NCBI GenBank assembly: GCA_005406025.1
Contig: BGZK01000294.1
Coordinates: forward strand, 62,001 to 126,000
Direction: 5' to 3'
DNA length: 64,000 bases
From: Eumeta japonica
Lineage: Eukaryota; Arthropoda; Insecta; Lepidoptera; Psychidae
In this document: positions 46,882-59,408 of the stretch, one piece after another
Position numbering within the stretch: the stretch's first letter is position 1
Layout: every line of letters begins with the position of its first letter
Program-made: the position numbers and the translations under genes
The notes under the pieces: model-generated
The model's input: the letters and a program-made list of their open reading frames with translations, nothing else
Database searches by the model: none
Told to the model about the DNA's origin: nothing

Positions 46882-47218
46882 TGCTCTTTCATTGGTATAT
46901 GCTGAAACAAAAATAGGTACATTAGGGCTATTCTCTTGATAAATATAGTTAACAACACATCACAACATACATTACAAAAATTACCTATAGGTACCTAAGA
47001 TAATATAGCCACACACACACACTCTCAAACTTTCGCGTTTATTATTATCGCGTATATTAGTAAGATACCATGTGCCTACACATTACAAGTTATTTTATTC
47101 GGGAATATACGTACTGTGATGTCAAGTTTCCTGGTAACTCGTCATCGTGGTACGTACGTACTTCCAGTATAAAATAACAATTAAAAAAATAATTAAATGA
47201 TTACAAGTTATTTTATTT

Positions 47219-47280
47219 GGGAATTACATACGTACCGTTACGTCAAAGAATTTTGACATAACGGTACGTACGTAATTCCC
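47219..47280. repeat. Near-perfect palindrome inside the hAT element
   Basis: The left arm (47219-47247) and the right arm (47252-47280) are 29 nt each and are reverse complements with two mismatches, around a 4-nt centre. The arms contain GTACGT blocks, and similar TACGTACGTA words occur nearby at about 47110-47160. Confidence 0.85.
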
Positions 47281-47706
47281 GTACGTAGATACGTCTCATT
47301 TTATAATAAAATACCTACACATTACACACTTCAACCAAATTTTGGTAACGCGTTTTAGTATTAAATGAACATACTAAAACATATATTTATCACTAATTTT
47401 AGTAATACACAGTAATAACACACAGTATTAACAAATAAAACTCACCTGATTCCTTAAAATAATGTATTTGTCGTGATTTCACACCAAACTCTGCCAACAG
47501 CAAGCGAAAACCGAACGTACAAGTCCAGACATGAATCGCGACTGCGAGCGAGCGAAGCTTGTTTGACCTCGATGTAGTCATGGCAACGAGCGCCCGTGTA
47601 CGAACAAGACCGATCAAAGCGCGGGACTAACCGAACGGAGTTTCGGTTACGGCCAGATTTGAGGCCGAAACCGAAATCGAAAGTTCGGTCGGACACTAGT
47701 TGTAGG

Positions 47707-50700
47707 TTTTAGAAAATGTGGTGATCATAATTGCAATAAACTCTACACTCGGCTCAAACTGTTTTATACAATTATATATCAAATAAAAATAAGACTTATG
47801 CAGAGCCATTATTTCTAAAATGAAAAGAATATGCCACTGTTGTTTTGATTTTACAAGAGTGACCAAAATATTTAAATTCTTATTAATTTTGTTTGATTCA
47901 CATATAATTCTCATAATTTTTTATAATACTATAAAAAATGTAATAACCTAGGTATATAATTCTATTCAAATTGTCATTACTTTGTTAGTTTGATACGCAA
48001 GCTCAACTCCTCCATCATCCAATAAAATAGATATTCGACAACAATTTTAGAAAATATATCTTTTAGTAACATTCTTAATGTGACAGAGCGAGGTAGTATT
48101 TTTTTAACAAGAATTTGTCCACAATAAATTTATTATATCATAATAAGAAAGATAAGTCTTGAAAAAATGATCTAATACAATACTCTAGGATTCAGCACAA
48201 GAAAAAACTTCCCACGTCTATTAATTTATTAATTTTAAAAGGATTTAAATGTAGAGAGATTTTATAGAGAATAAAATAAAAATTACAAAAATAATCCTAC
48301 TGCCATTAACTTTGATAAATTTTTAATTATGTCTTGTTGTGCTAGATCTTTCACGTGTATGTATTTTACTAGAGCCTAATCATATACTGCATTGTGTACT
48401 TATTATTAATTGACTGTGACCTTTATGATTAGTAAAATTTTATACAATCTTAATTAAAGTCTGCATTTTGGTTTTGCAGTTGTGATTTAACTAAATTTGG
48501 ATTTTGGTAACTAAACACAAGTTGATTCAGTATTGGGCCATATTTTATTATATTATTTAAAGAAAAAGCAGTAAAATGCTGGTAGCAGTATTTTTTTTTT
48601 GGCAACTTCTATGTTTTTAAATAATTTTTATTTAAAGATGCCCTTACGACATTTTGTGCAATTAAAGGATGAGGGAAGGTTTTTCTAATGTCAGATTCTA
48701 GATGATCAAGACCAGTATTCCTTTATCTTTTAGTGTGAAATGCATGTTGCGCTAAGCGATCTGTATATATAATTTAGGATAAGGCAAAACGGACCCGTTA
48801 GACTGGCTATGAATTAAAATGAATCTCTAAAAGAGAGGACGTTGATTTTGGTAATGAATAAAGTTTGTAGTTTGCCACTGTACAAATGTGAAAAATCTAT
48901 TTTTATACAATTGATAGCAGAGTGATCTATTTTAATTTGAAAATGTATAATAATTAATTTACTCTACCAATTTTGTTTCATAAATACATCTTATTACTTT
49001 TAATATACAATTCAACAAAAGTTTTCAAGCCTTGGGACATTAGTGTGTTTACCGGAAAAAGGGTGGTGTGTATAGAATTAATAATGTTAAAAGTGAAAAA
49101 AATATATTGCAATTTTAAAATATTCCTAAAGAGCATTCCATGCAGAAAACTATACTTTTGCTGTTTCAAATGCATGGATTACTATCTAATTAGTCAGAAA
49201 TATAGTTGTATTACTGTGTCAAAAAAATTAAAGTAAAATATTTTAAGGACATATTTAGGTCTTACACGATATGTGAATATGGGTAAAGCGATTGAAAAAG
49301 ATAACAGGTGACATTGGGGATAATATTAATATTAACAATATTTGGCAGTGGATTTATGGTACATCTGTCTGAGGAAAAGTTCTGATATCGAGAAACACTT
49401 GTTACAAAAATGATCTAGTCTCAACAATGTGCTAATAATTAGTTTGGCGCTGTTCAAAAATACGTGTTCAAAAAAGACGTTAAATCAGTGTGCTAGCAAA
49501 ACTTGGGAAAAACATTTAGTATACAAGTGGAAAAAAAACAAAATCGTCTATAAACATGCATAAAGTGATTGGTATTAATACGTGAATGGCTGCTCCCTTC
49601 TTGCTGATGTGCTGCAACATTGAATTGACCGCTGCTGTAGATTATTTACCATGAAAGTAATGTCGAACTAGAAATAAATGGTCACAGTGAGAGATGAAAG
49701 AATAAAATTAAATTATCACCAGTTTTTTTTGTAAATCATTGGGGAATTTCTGAAGATAAATTTTTATTTTACTTAATATGATATATCAAACTAAATTGTA
49801 AAGTATGTACGCTTCCTTTTTATGTTTTAGTCAATTAAAAAGAAGCAAATTATGTATTCAAGAGGTAATTGTTCAATGTATACCACCCTTTTTGTAGCCA
49901 CGGTGGACACCAGGCATCTTCCTCTCTGTATGAACTGCAAGTATTTTATTTCAAAATTTAATGCGTTTCCCATGAAATAGATTTAGTGTGGTGGATGAGA
50001 GCTGTAGAGTTCTCAGTGAGTAGCCAAAGTCTTCTAATTTGCATTACTTTTAAGTATAGTATTTAGTTTTTGTAAGGCGAGCCCCGCGCCTGCGGCTTTG
50101 ACATTTGTATAGTTATGGAAAATAAAAAGAATACAACACATTTCAAAATATTTACTTGTTTTAATTCCAGTTACTGAGGATTATTTATATATTGTAAGTG
50201 GCAAGCACTCGCGATTTCGTATAAATTTAGCTATCCGATATTTTAGCAGTCAAAAGTAGTCTTCCGATATCCATAATACCTGTATATTCTCGGTAGTGAA
50301 TTTCATCAAGATCAGGACTGTTAGTTTCATCCCTACCAATATTAATATGTATGTAACTATCGTCTGTTTATTTCTTACGTCTATCGACGACGAATCGATA
50401 CGAATGAGATTGGCATGGAGATAGCCCAATACCCTAGAGGACATAGCTTTTTACTGTAGAAAATCCTTAACCCGGTAACAAAATCGCGGCCAATGAACGT
50501 AGAAAAATTGCATCATTGTGAATTTTGAAACAAAAAAATTGCAGAACAACGTGAACAAAATTTTTAAGTATTTCTTTGGTATAGATATGTACTGGGTTTC
50601 TTCTATAACTTAATCCTAGATGATGTTGGATTTCTTCTGGAAAATCCTTTCATATTGTATAAACGAATAAAATAAATGTTAAAATTTCCAGAGCTCTGTC

Positions 50701-53700
50701 TAGACTTTTTCTCTAATAATTACTGGAACACTTAAACCACCGAATCCCAATCATGAGCGAACTGAGTTAAATTTTTAACTCAATCAAATTAAATCACTCG
50801 TTTCTTGCTTCGGAATGGACATTGAGCCGGCGTTCCCAGGTGTCGTCACATTAGTGACGACTTTTGCCTGAACCACAAAAATTAAATTGTAGGGTATGCC
50901 CTAGGTAGTGGTAATGAAACCCGCCACGAGCATAAGTTTTAAGAAAGATTTCATACGTTTTGTTCCCCTGGGCATATTAAACAAATCTTTTCTTTTGAAC
51001 AACTTTGCTATGGATATATTCTATAATATTAAGCGGTTTGCTGCAGTAAAATATCTAATGCCTATAAACACTAATCTACTCGAAGTTGCAGTTCAGTAAA
51101 TCAATTTGTAATAAAATGTATTTTTGTCTTTATTTAATATCATAAATAATCTAATGCAGCTATTTATTTATGATACAAATCGAAATTATCTCAATTACCT
51201 ACCAAGGGCGGGTTCAGCCTTCGAGTCAAGGGGGTCACTATAGGAGTGGCTCTAATTTGATTACAATAGAGACCCCAGGGATTAGAGTTCAGGACTTCCG
51301 TCTATCCGCTATTGTTACCTACTACGAGACAAGTAAAAGTATTACATAAATGACATCCTACTTGATCTCTGTTTAATTATGCCTGGCAAATGTTTCTGCC
51401 TTTTTATGGTAAGGGCGTGTCTTAAAGTATATTCTCACGTGGAAATAAATTTCTTTATTGTTTATATTGAAGTTGAACGTTTGTCCTTTAAGTGTTGCAC
51501 GCTGAAGTCGGAAAAATGGTGGCGTGAAACCATTCTTCATGTTCAAATAGTTATTATATACACTAATTTTCACAGTTGAATGATGTAAAAGTAAAATGCA
51601 CTGCAAGCACTATCTAGTGGTAAATAATAGCACGAAAGTTGCTCAATGTTCAAATCTTTTGTATTTGATTTTGTCGGTTAAATGGTGTAAAAGTTATTGC
51701 GTTGCAGCACCATCTAGGGGGTAGTCAACAAAATTGTAAGCATAAATAAACCATTTAGACGTTATGGTGATGAGTCATACGGTATCAGAGTTTATCAATA
51801 TCAAACAAATCATCCATTTTAATTATCAGTATGGAATAATTAGTGTTAACAGGGTATCATTTTGTTTATATAAATCTTAAGTGTGTTTGGTGATTATAAT
51901 ACGGAATTATTAAAGCACCACATATTTATTTTCATTGAAAAATCCACTTTATATTCATACCTTTTAATAAAGTTTTACATTACGATTTCTTTACGCAGTA
52001 ACAATAAATATAGGTGCTGCATTTAGTTACTACGATTATCTGAATCAATTTAATACATATCTATCTAATCTCTTGGGTATATTGCTGCTACATTTAGCGA
52101 ATATCGTTAACAATGGCACAACAATGCGATAATGCAAGAAAAATTAATATTACACATTTAAATAAAATAGTAAAAACAGTTGCTGCTAGGAGGCTCCACC
52201 GCTAATGTGCCACAACACAGTAGTGATAAATCAAAACCAAAAATTTTACATCTGAAGCTTATTCAATAATTATTACACTAATAACAGTTTTCTTTAATAA
52301 AAACAATGAATTTATTTAAATTATTTATTAAAAAATGAGCTACCTCTCCATGTACTTTAATTAGAATAATTTGGCAGCTATCTTCAAGCTGCTAATCTTA
52401 TAACTTTTGCTGTAACCGTTGGAAGTTAAATGTCCACAATTCACGATCTCTAGAACTTTCTTTTTTATTTATTCTGATCTAATAATAATCTAAATATTCT
52501 ATAGAACCGCATAAAGTGGGATACAATATGATATTGATCTTTTCTTCGAAACTTGATAGATCAAGTAGATAGGCTTGCAAATACTTATAAATATGAGTTT
52601 TTGTAATAACATTCCATGCAAGATTGCAGTAAACACCGCATACGCGTGATAGACCTCTTAAATTTAATTAATTAGGATTATGGATTTTACCAAATATCAG
52701 TTGTTGCTTTCAAATCGCGCCAAAAATTTCACTTAAAAGAAAGTTTATGGAAACGATTTTTTTTACTTATTATCCTACAAGATCACTACGAAAACGATAT
52801 TTTCTTCTTTCTTTGTTTTAGTGAAAAAAGTCTATCCCAAGAATTATATTTACTTTTATCAATTTCTAATTAAGAAATGATGATTTAATGTGTACTTGAA
52901 TTATTAAGTGATAAAAATACATGAATGTGTGCAATAAATAACCGCAAAACTTACATACCAACCTAATGTATATTTTTAATTTCTTTACGCTTGAACAATT
53001 TTAGAAGTGAAACCAGAAAACTAAACTGCGAGAGAATGATACTAGAGCAGTACCAGTTTATAGGGATTTAAGCATTGTGATATTGGCACCAAATTTAAAA
53101 GTTATTTTACATTCCATTACTCAGACTCGATGTATCCAATTTAACAAATGACAATATGCAGGGCACACGTCACTTTTTCTAGCATTCTGTCTCATTCTCT
53201 CGGAGGCTAAATCCTATAGATTTATACGTTTGTCTCTTTTTAGTGTCGCTTTTTCATTTCAGCCAGTTTCAAATAACAACGGTGTTCAAGAACTTTTCAC
53301 TTCTAAAAATGCAATAGCAGGACGTACGAATTGACGCGCAGCGGCATAAAAAGCGTACGAAGTGCCCATTGATTTATATGGCACATAAATTATATTTATT
53401 GTATTTAAGAATTGACAATTCTAAGAACTTTCCATTTATTATCGTCTCTATAGCTTCTGACCTTCTGAAGTTGATAAACAAAAAATTACTGGTTTACTAA
53501 AAGGAATGTCCAAGTGGAATCGAGCAGATTATTTTTTTAAACTTATACCCATTTTGACCTGTATATTCTTTAAATAAAGTGAAGACCAAAAAGGAATATT
53601 TCTTAAATAGATGGTTCCGTTATATACTTATTTAAACAATGACGTCGTCTTAAAAAATGTATGAGCATTAAACAGATATAAAGGTACACTGTGTTTTATA

Positions 53701-54256
53701 AAAGCAATATTTCCATAAAACAGAAATAGTAAATATTAACATATCAAAAAATATTCTTAATTAATGATTTCATTTTAAGTACTTCATTGCAGCATTACAT
53801 ACATAAACAGTAATTATCACTAATCATAATACATCAAATAAAGCTTATTTTTAACATCACATACATAATACTAATACTGCTGTCTAATGTACACAAAACA
53901 CGACACAAAGCGCAGTCATGATTCCAAAAAGATATATACATTCAATTGTTATTAATGTGAAATATATTTTCATATAAATACATTTATTATTTGGATTTGT
54001 AAAACATTAGATGAAATAAATAAATTATATTATAATTATAGTATGTATACTTTATTTATTAAAATAAATAATTGCATTAAAACTGTATGCAGATGGCCTT
54101 GTTTTAGTAAAATTTATTAAAACATTTAAAAAAATGTTCTAATATTTTACATTTATTGTATGTGTAAATAGCACATATTCATAATTATCTGTGGCTCTTA
54201 AAAGAATAGTACACCGTGGATTCTTGTCGTTCATAGTTCTGAAATAAGAATTATAT
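47707..54256. other. Intergenic DNA between NSL1 and zyxin, nothing firm recognised
   Basis: About 6.5 kb of AT-rich sequence with only short AT-driven frames. A small pair of related segments near 51580-51615 and 51680-51725 shares a GATGTAAAAGT and a GCA-(C)ACTATCTAG/ACCATCTAG wording. A long NSL1 3' UTR or decayed repeats could lie here but cannot be shown from sequence alone. Confidence 0.5.
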
Positions 54257-54258
54257 TA

Positions 54259-54875
54259 CAGTTGAACCTCGATAAGTTAAAGTCCAAGGGAAACACAAAA
54301 TATTTTAAGTTATAGAGGTTTTAAGTTATCAAGGGTCTATGTTAGGGATAGGTTAATATAGAGGTAGGTATGTACATATGTACCCTTGTTCCACCCTTTA
54401 TCAGCGTATGTGAGTGTTGTTAGTTTTCTTTTTGAACTCATTTTAAGCCAGTTTTATCACACAGTAAGTAAAGCGATGTTTCCAGGACAATGATCAAAAG
54501 CTTATGATCCGAGGCTTACTTATGTCTTAAGGCTAACCGCCGCAAAGCTTTAAAGAATTTCAAAGAAGCAAACAATAGGTGACATATGTATTGTTTACGT
54601 TAACAATTTAACTAGTGAACACGTGCAAGCAATAAATACCGAAACCTTTTGTTTTGCACACTCTTTCAAAATGACAAACAATTTTATGTTATAGAGGTTG
54701 TGGAAACATTTCTTTAAGTTACTAAGGGCTAATACAGAGATTACTTATTTAAGTTATAGAGGTTGCGTATTTTAAGTTATAGAGGTTTTGTGCGCTGATG
54801 GGAAGGGAACATATTATTTTTTGAAGTTATAGAGGTTTTTAAGTTACCGAGGTTTGAGTTATCGAGGTTCAACTG
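54259..54875. mobile_element. Pogo/Tigger-type MITE with TA duplications and many subterminal repeats
   Basis: The left end CAGTTGAACCTCGATAAGTT (54259) and the right end, read inward from 54875 as CAGTTGAACCTCGATAACTC, are inverted repeats. TA is outside both ends (54257-54258 and 54876-54877). The interior has no coding capacity. AAGTTATAGAGGTT-like words recur at least six times in the same orientation, next to both ends and clustered in the right third. Confidence 0.9.
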
Positions 54876-54899
54876 TATCTGAATTATCGAGGTTTGAAT

Positions 54900-57800
54900 G
54901 CTCAACATGAAATTAAATTGAATGACTCACCTTATGCGATTCATTTTAAATTAAGCATAGGGTACCCACCCGCTCCATGTGACTAGGGAAGTGAAGAGCG
55001 AAATCGATACCAGCACTAGCTGTGATTGATAGAAATACTTCGCGGCGATGTTTTGTATGCTTTTGGTTGTCTTTATGTATTAAATAGACATGTTAATTTT
55101 AATTTATAAAAATATTTTAAAATTTGCATTAACTTTATAAATTTCCAGTTGAAAAGTAGAAATTAAATCAAAGAAATTAAAAGAGAGCTGTGATAAGAGA
55201 GAACTAATCTTTATTTTTGTAATAATATTGATACTGAAAATAGTAATGGGACAGAAAATTTAAACATTGATACACAATGAATATGGTTTAAAAAAAGCAA
55301 GAGCTAGGTTTCTGCTTTTGACGATTGTGTGGCTGAAATACAATTTATGGCTGATTTTTTGGAATTCCATGTTCCATTTGAAGCCAAAAATGAATAAAAT
55401 GTAAATCATTTTTACAAATATACCTACAATAATTTATTTGAGAAAGAGGTTTTAGTCGATAAATTCATCTTATTATATAATTGCAATGATTTAAAACTTT
55501 TGAATAAACAAAAATAAATTAAGTGTAAATTACATTTTTTACTTGAAACAAAAATTAAAATTTTTAATTGCTAACTCCCATTGCTTACATTGTCAACAAG
55601 CCTCAAATATCACTCTTAGTTTACATTTTAGTTGACGCTGCTGTCACGCATGGAGGGGATACACAACAATGATGTTTGTTTGCATGATGTACAGCAATAA
55701 CATCATTACTATATTTCTTGATGAGTAAAATTGTCATATTGAAACGTCGAATTGTAAGGAATGAAAAAAGTAAGACAAAATCTGTTAGAACGACATGGAA
55801 GGGACTACTCATATTTAGTCGTAAAACCGATAGTTCTAACAACCGGTGATGTGTTCGCCACTTATTTTCCCGCTGACGACGCCGCGCCGAGCCCGGACAC
55901 GTCAAATCCAACCTAGACGAGCATACGCAATCACCAAAACTTTGAGCAAAATCATTTGCTTTTTGTTAAAAGAATTGGTCCATTTATTGGCATATTATTT
56001 GTGCATGATATTTAAACCGCTTTAACAAAGCTTCCTCAATGTTCGTATGCTTCGTTGTTTTGGCTCATTTCATTTTCAAAATATTTTTGTCTTAAAGGGT
56101 TTGAATTTTTTCTCTTTCCAAATGGTTGAAATTGTTGAGTGACCATATTAAATGTTGAAATTGTTGAGTGACCATATTAAATGTTGCCTGCTTAACACTG
56201 TAAATCTGTGCATTCCAGTAAAAGGACAGACAATTATCATCTGCATTCAATTTATATTGAAAATCTTATAATACAAATTACTGCAAAATGAAACATAATT
56301 AAGTGGCCATGTTTCATTTATGTAGAATTTATATTAAAAGATTTTCTATATGGCCAGTTGGTAGCATTTGAAATAATTTTCTCAAGAATAACAATAGAAT
56401 ATATATATGTTTCAATAGAGTCATGCACTGGTTGAATTAATCAAAAATGATTATGTACATAGAAAAACATGTATTATCTTTTCTACTTCACAGTATCCAT
56501 GTATGAACAATTATTTTATACAGTAACATTTAACGAACATGTGGCATGGTTTCTAATACATGATTATGTTAAAATACATTCTCATTTTCAACACACTATA
56601 ATAATAGTTATTAATTAAGTGATTGTCGGATGCTAGTTGCCATTACATTTGTTAACATAATTTCGTTAACAAATGCTAAACAATAAACATATGTAAGTCA
56701 AAGAACATTGTATTATTAACTTGGGAGGTACAACTGAACAAAATTAATCATGTTATTTATCTGCTTAATTTCATTACAGAAATAAAATCAGATCCAAATA
56801 AATTTCAAATGAAAACAAAACATAAAATAAATAAAATACTACTTAAACTACAAACTTAGGCATCATCACTATCCCCAGCTAATAAAACAAGTCTATGCAT
56901 TAGTGTAAGGTTTTAAATTATTGTGACTCGACCTTAAAAAAAAGATAATACATGAGTTCAATGTTCACACTTGAATATTTGTTACTCCACAGCCTCATGC
57001 TAAATGCAATATTATAATATTTGGAATGTATTTTCAAAAACTTCTCTAAGTCTATATTTTCATAAATGTTAAGCAACGTCTACATAGCAATAACTATGTG
57101 AAAATTGTAAAACTACAATATTATGGCAGTTTTTGTTGACTGAGCTTTGATTTCTTCTTGGTAAATCTTTAGCATTACTCTGTTTTTGGCATGCCAGAAA
57201 TCTGGAACAAAAACATAATTTTTTTATAAATTCATATAAAATTATAAACTGAGCATGCTCTTCCATGTTAACCTTTAACATGTGAGACTAGAATGAATTA
57301 GCCTAATATTTTCTACATAAAATTGCAGAACTTTTTAAATTAAATCCTTTTAAAATCTTGAATTATTATTATTATATATATTCACAGCTCTTGTCATACA
57401 ATGACTTATTAAATTACATTTTTCGCCTCTCTTTTCTTTCTTTAACGATGTACAAATAAATAATAAATACATTAATTGCATACAAACAATAGGCACCAAA
57501 TAACTTTGCCAACATGAAATTAATTGCATACCAAAGAGTGCACAATACGGTCATGTACATCCGAACAAGGCTTCTAGAAGAATCTATATTTTCTTCACTG
57601 CCACACTATAGTGACACCTACGAACCGGCAAAGAGATTTGGCGAGAACTGCACTAATGTAGCAGGTTGGCAATGCAAAAGAGAACAGTACATATATATAT
57701 TAGAGTGAGAATGACAATGTTCAGATCATTCACTTTCACACTACGGCCTTACATTGACCTGGCAGTCATAAATAAAATGAATCCCGCTTATTTGGAAGAA

Positions 57801-58080
57801 TTTCAGCTTAGTGTAATTTGGTGTTTAATAGATGCAATTAGTGAAGGTTAATAATGCATTTCCAGATATTACCTTATGAAAGAAAAAAGAATCGTAAACT
57901 TCACATGTAAGTACCACTGAAATATAGTGTAGTCTTTAGAACTACGAATGTAAGAGTAGTATGTAATAAAGGTATGTTTTCGTTTGAATTAATTTTATGA
58001 ATTGTAAATAATAATAATAATTTTTATAGTTAGTAATTTATTTAACATGTTCATTTCGTTTCATTAATCAATTTTTTTTT
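54900..58080. other. Intergenic DNA downstream of zyxin, no gene recognised
   Basis: AT-rich. It contains a two-copy 29-bp tandem duplication (56126-56183) and a GC-richer patch at about 55780-55920 within a minus-strand open frame (55911-55621) that I do not recognise. The stretch 57480-57860 is less AT-rich and has two short overlapping frames; it might be repeat-derived. Confidence 0.5.
56126..56183 (+). repeat. Perfect two-copy tandem duplication, 29-bp unit
   Basis: The unit begins GTTGAAATTGTTGAGTGACC and continues with ATATTAAAT; it occurs twice back to back without mismatch and then the third copy starts with GTTG only. Perfect identity points to a recent replication or assembly slip. 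Confidence 0.85.
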
Positions 58081-58106
58081 TTTCATATTTTCTAAGTAAG
58101 AAGTTG

Positions 58107-58905
58107 CAGTAAAATATCTTTGGGTGTGCTGTTTGTATTTGGCTAGTTTTGATACCATTAAATAGATGGAATTATAAAAAATAAAAATAAAAAGTAAAGG
58201 GGATTTCCTGTCGTTTTTCTATTGTTTTTTGTCCACCAAAATAGGTGAATTTAACATAAAAATTTGATATATTTTGAAGATTTATTACAATAAATGGAAA
58301 TGGTGACACAAGCTGTGAAAAAAAATTGTGATGTTTATGGATGTAATAGTGTTGATAAGAGTAGCACAAAACTGATTTAAGTGTTTTCAGTCTGGTAATT
58401 TTGATGTCAGAGATGAATCTTGCTGTGGTCGACTTGTTATAGAGTAAGTCGATGCCATTTTGGAAAAAGTAGAGCAAGATTGGTATATTAGCCCTTATAA
58501 CATAGCTGCAGAGTTGAGGATTTATCACAAAACAGTTTTGACCCATTTGAAAAAAAGTTGACATACAAAAAAGCTTGATATTGGGGTTCCACTGAAGCTC
58601 TAATGAATGCTGTAATTATTGTAGCCTTGCTCCCTCAGATTTTCACCTGTTTTGGTCTCTTTAGGGTTCTTTAGGTAGCCTTAGGTTAACATCAAAAAAA
58701 GACTGTCAAAACGACTTGTAGCAACTTTTGATCAGAAATCCCAAAATTTCTACAACAGTGGGATTATATCACTAGCTACAAAATAGCAACACATTGTTGA
58801 CTAAAATGGTAGATGTGTATTTTAATTAAATGTAAATAAAATATGATGAAAAATTACCTTAAATTTGTATATAAAAAATGAAAAAACTTTTTGCCAAACT
58901 AATAT
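58107..58905 (+). mobile_element. Internally deleted mariner remnant downstream of zyxin
   Basis: Begins CAGTAAAATATCTTTGGGTG at 58107. The plus-strand translation shows [20 protein letters not shown], then AILEKVEQDW-YISPYNIAAE and LRIYHKTVLTHLKK, then a jump to LASSDFHLFWSL and FDQKSQNFYNSGI. These are the N-terminal helix-turn-helix half and the C-terminal end of a mariner transposase; the catalytic middle is deleted. It shares layout and wording with 40740-41511. Confidence 0.75.
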
Positions 58906-59069
58906 ATCTATTTTTCAAGAAAAGAAAAATTATGTGTGATCATTGCTCACTAATCTCATATGTACATAAGTAATAATTTTTAAGATGTTTATATAATAGT
59001 GAAGCCGCTATTAATATACTTACATAATTAATTTGTTATAAAATAAATGTATTATATACATATAAATGT

Positions 59070-59075
59070 TTTATT
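59070..59075 (-). terminator. Candidate polyadenylation signal for zyxin
   Basis: AATAAA on the minus strand, 93 bp after the zyxin stop codon. Confidence 0.45.
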
Positions 59076-59167
59076 AGTGTAAGACTATCATTATTTTTAT
59101 AATAATGTTGATTAGGGGCTTAAACTATTTTTTTTTTTTGTAATATACTTTGTTAATGTATTTCACC

Positions 59168-59408
59168 TTAATTTATATTTCTCGATAGCTCCTGTATACG
59201 TCTTGCATTGCATTCTCTGCAATACAGATGACCGTCTAATGGATAACAGCCTTGGCCTTCTTCTCTTGAACACAATGATGCTGAACAATCCTCACAGGCA
59301 TAGCACACTACATGGTAACTTCTATCCAGTGCTACTATACGGACGGTCTCTTCAGCACCTCCCTCTGGAACGATGGGAAAACCACATCGAGCACAACGAG
59401 GGGCATAC
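59168..59408 (-). CDS. Zyx: Zyxin last coding exon (LIM3 and C-terminus)
   Basis: The acceptor on the minus strand is GTTTTAG|GTATGCCCC. It is 241 nt and ends with IQELSRNIN and TAA. The tail after LIM3 is short, as in other zyxins. All LIM3 zinc ligands are visible. Confidence 0.9.

Larger units (their letters stand above)
44643..47698 (-). mobile_element. Inactive hAT transposon with an exact 8-bp target duplication
   Basis: The left end TAGTGTCCGACCGAAACTAG and the right end, read inward as TAGTGTCCGACCGAACTTTC, are inverted repeats. Both subterminal regions repeat CCGAAACCGAA motifs. GTTGTAGG stands directly outside both ends (44635-44642 and 47699-47706), an exact 8-bp duplication as expected for hAT. 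The length is 3056 bp. Its one gene is a broken ZBED-type transposase on the minus strand. Confidence 0.95.

Noticed and set aside
48973..49236. 87-codon frame after the hAT element
   Set aside because: AT-rich, with an open frame on the opposite strand too; no family resemblance.
58172..58564. 130-codon minus-strand frame as a gene
   Set aside because: It is antisense to recognisable mariner transposase sequence on the plus strand.
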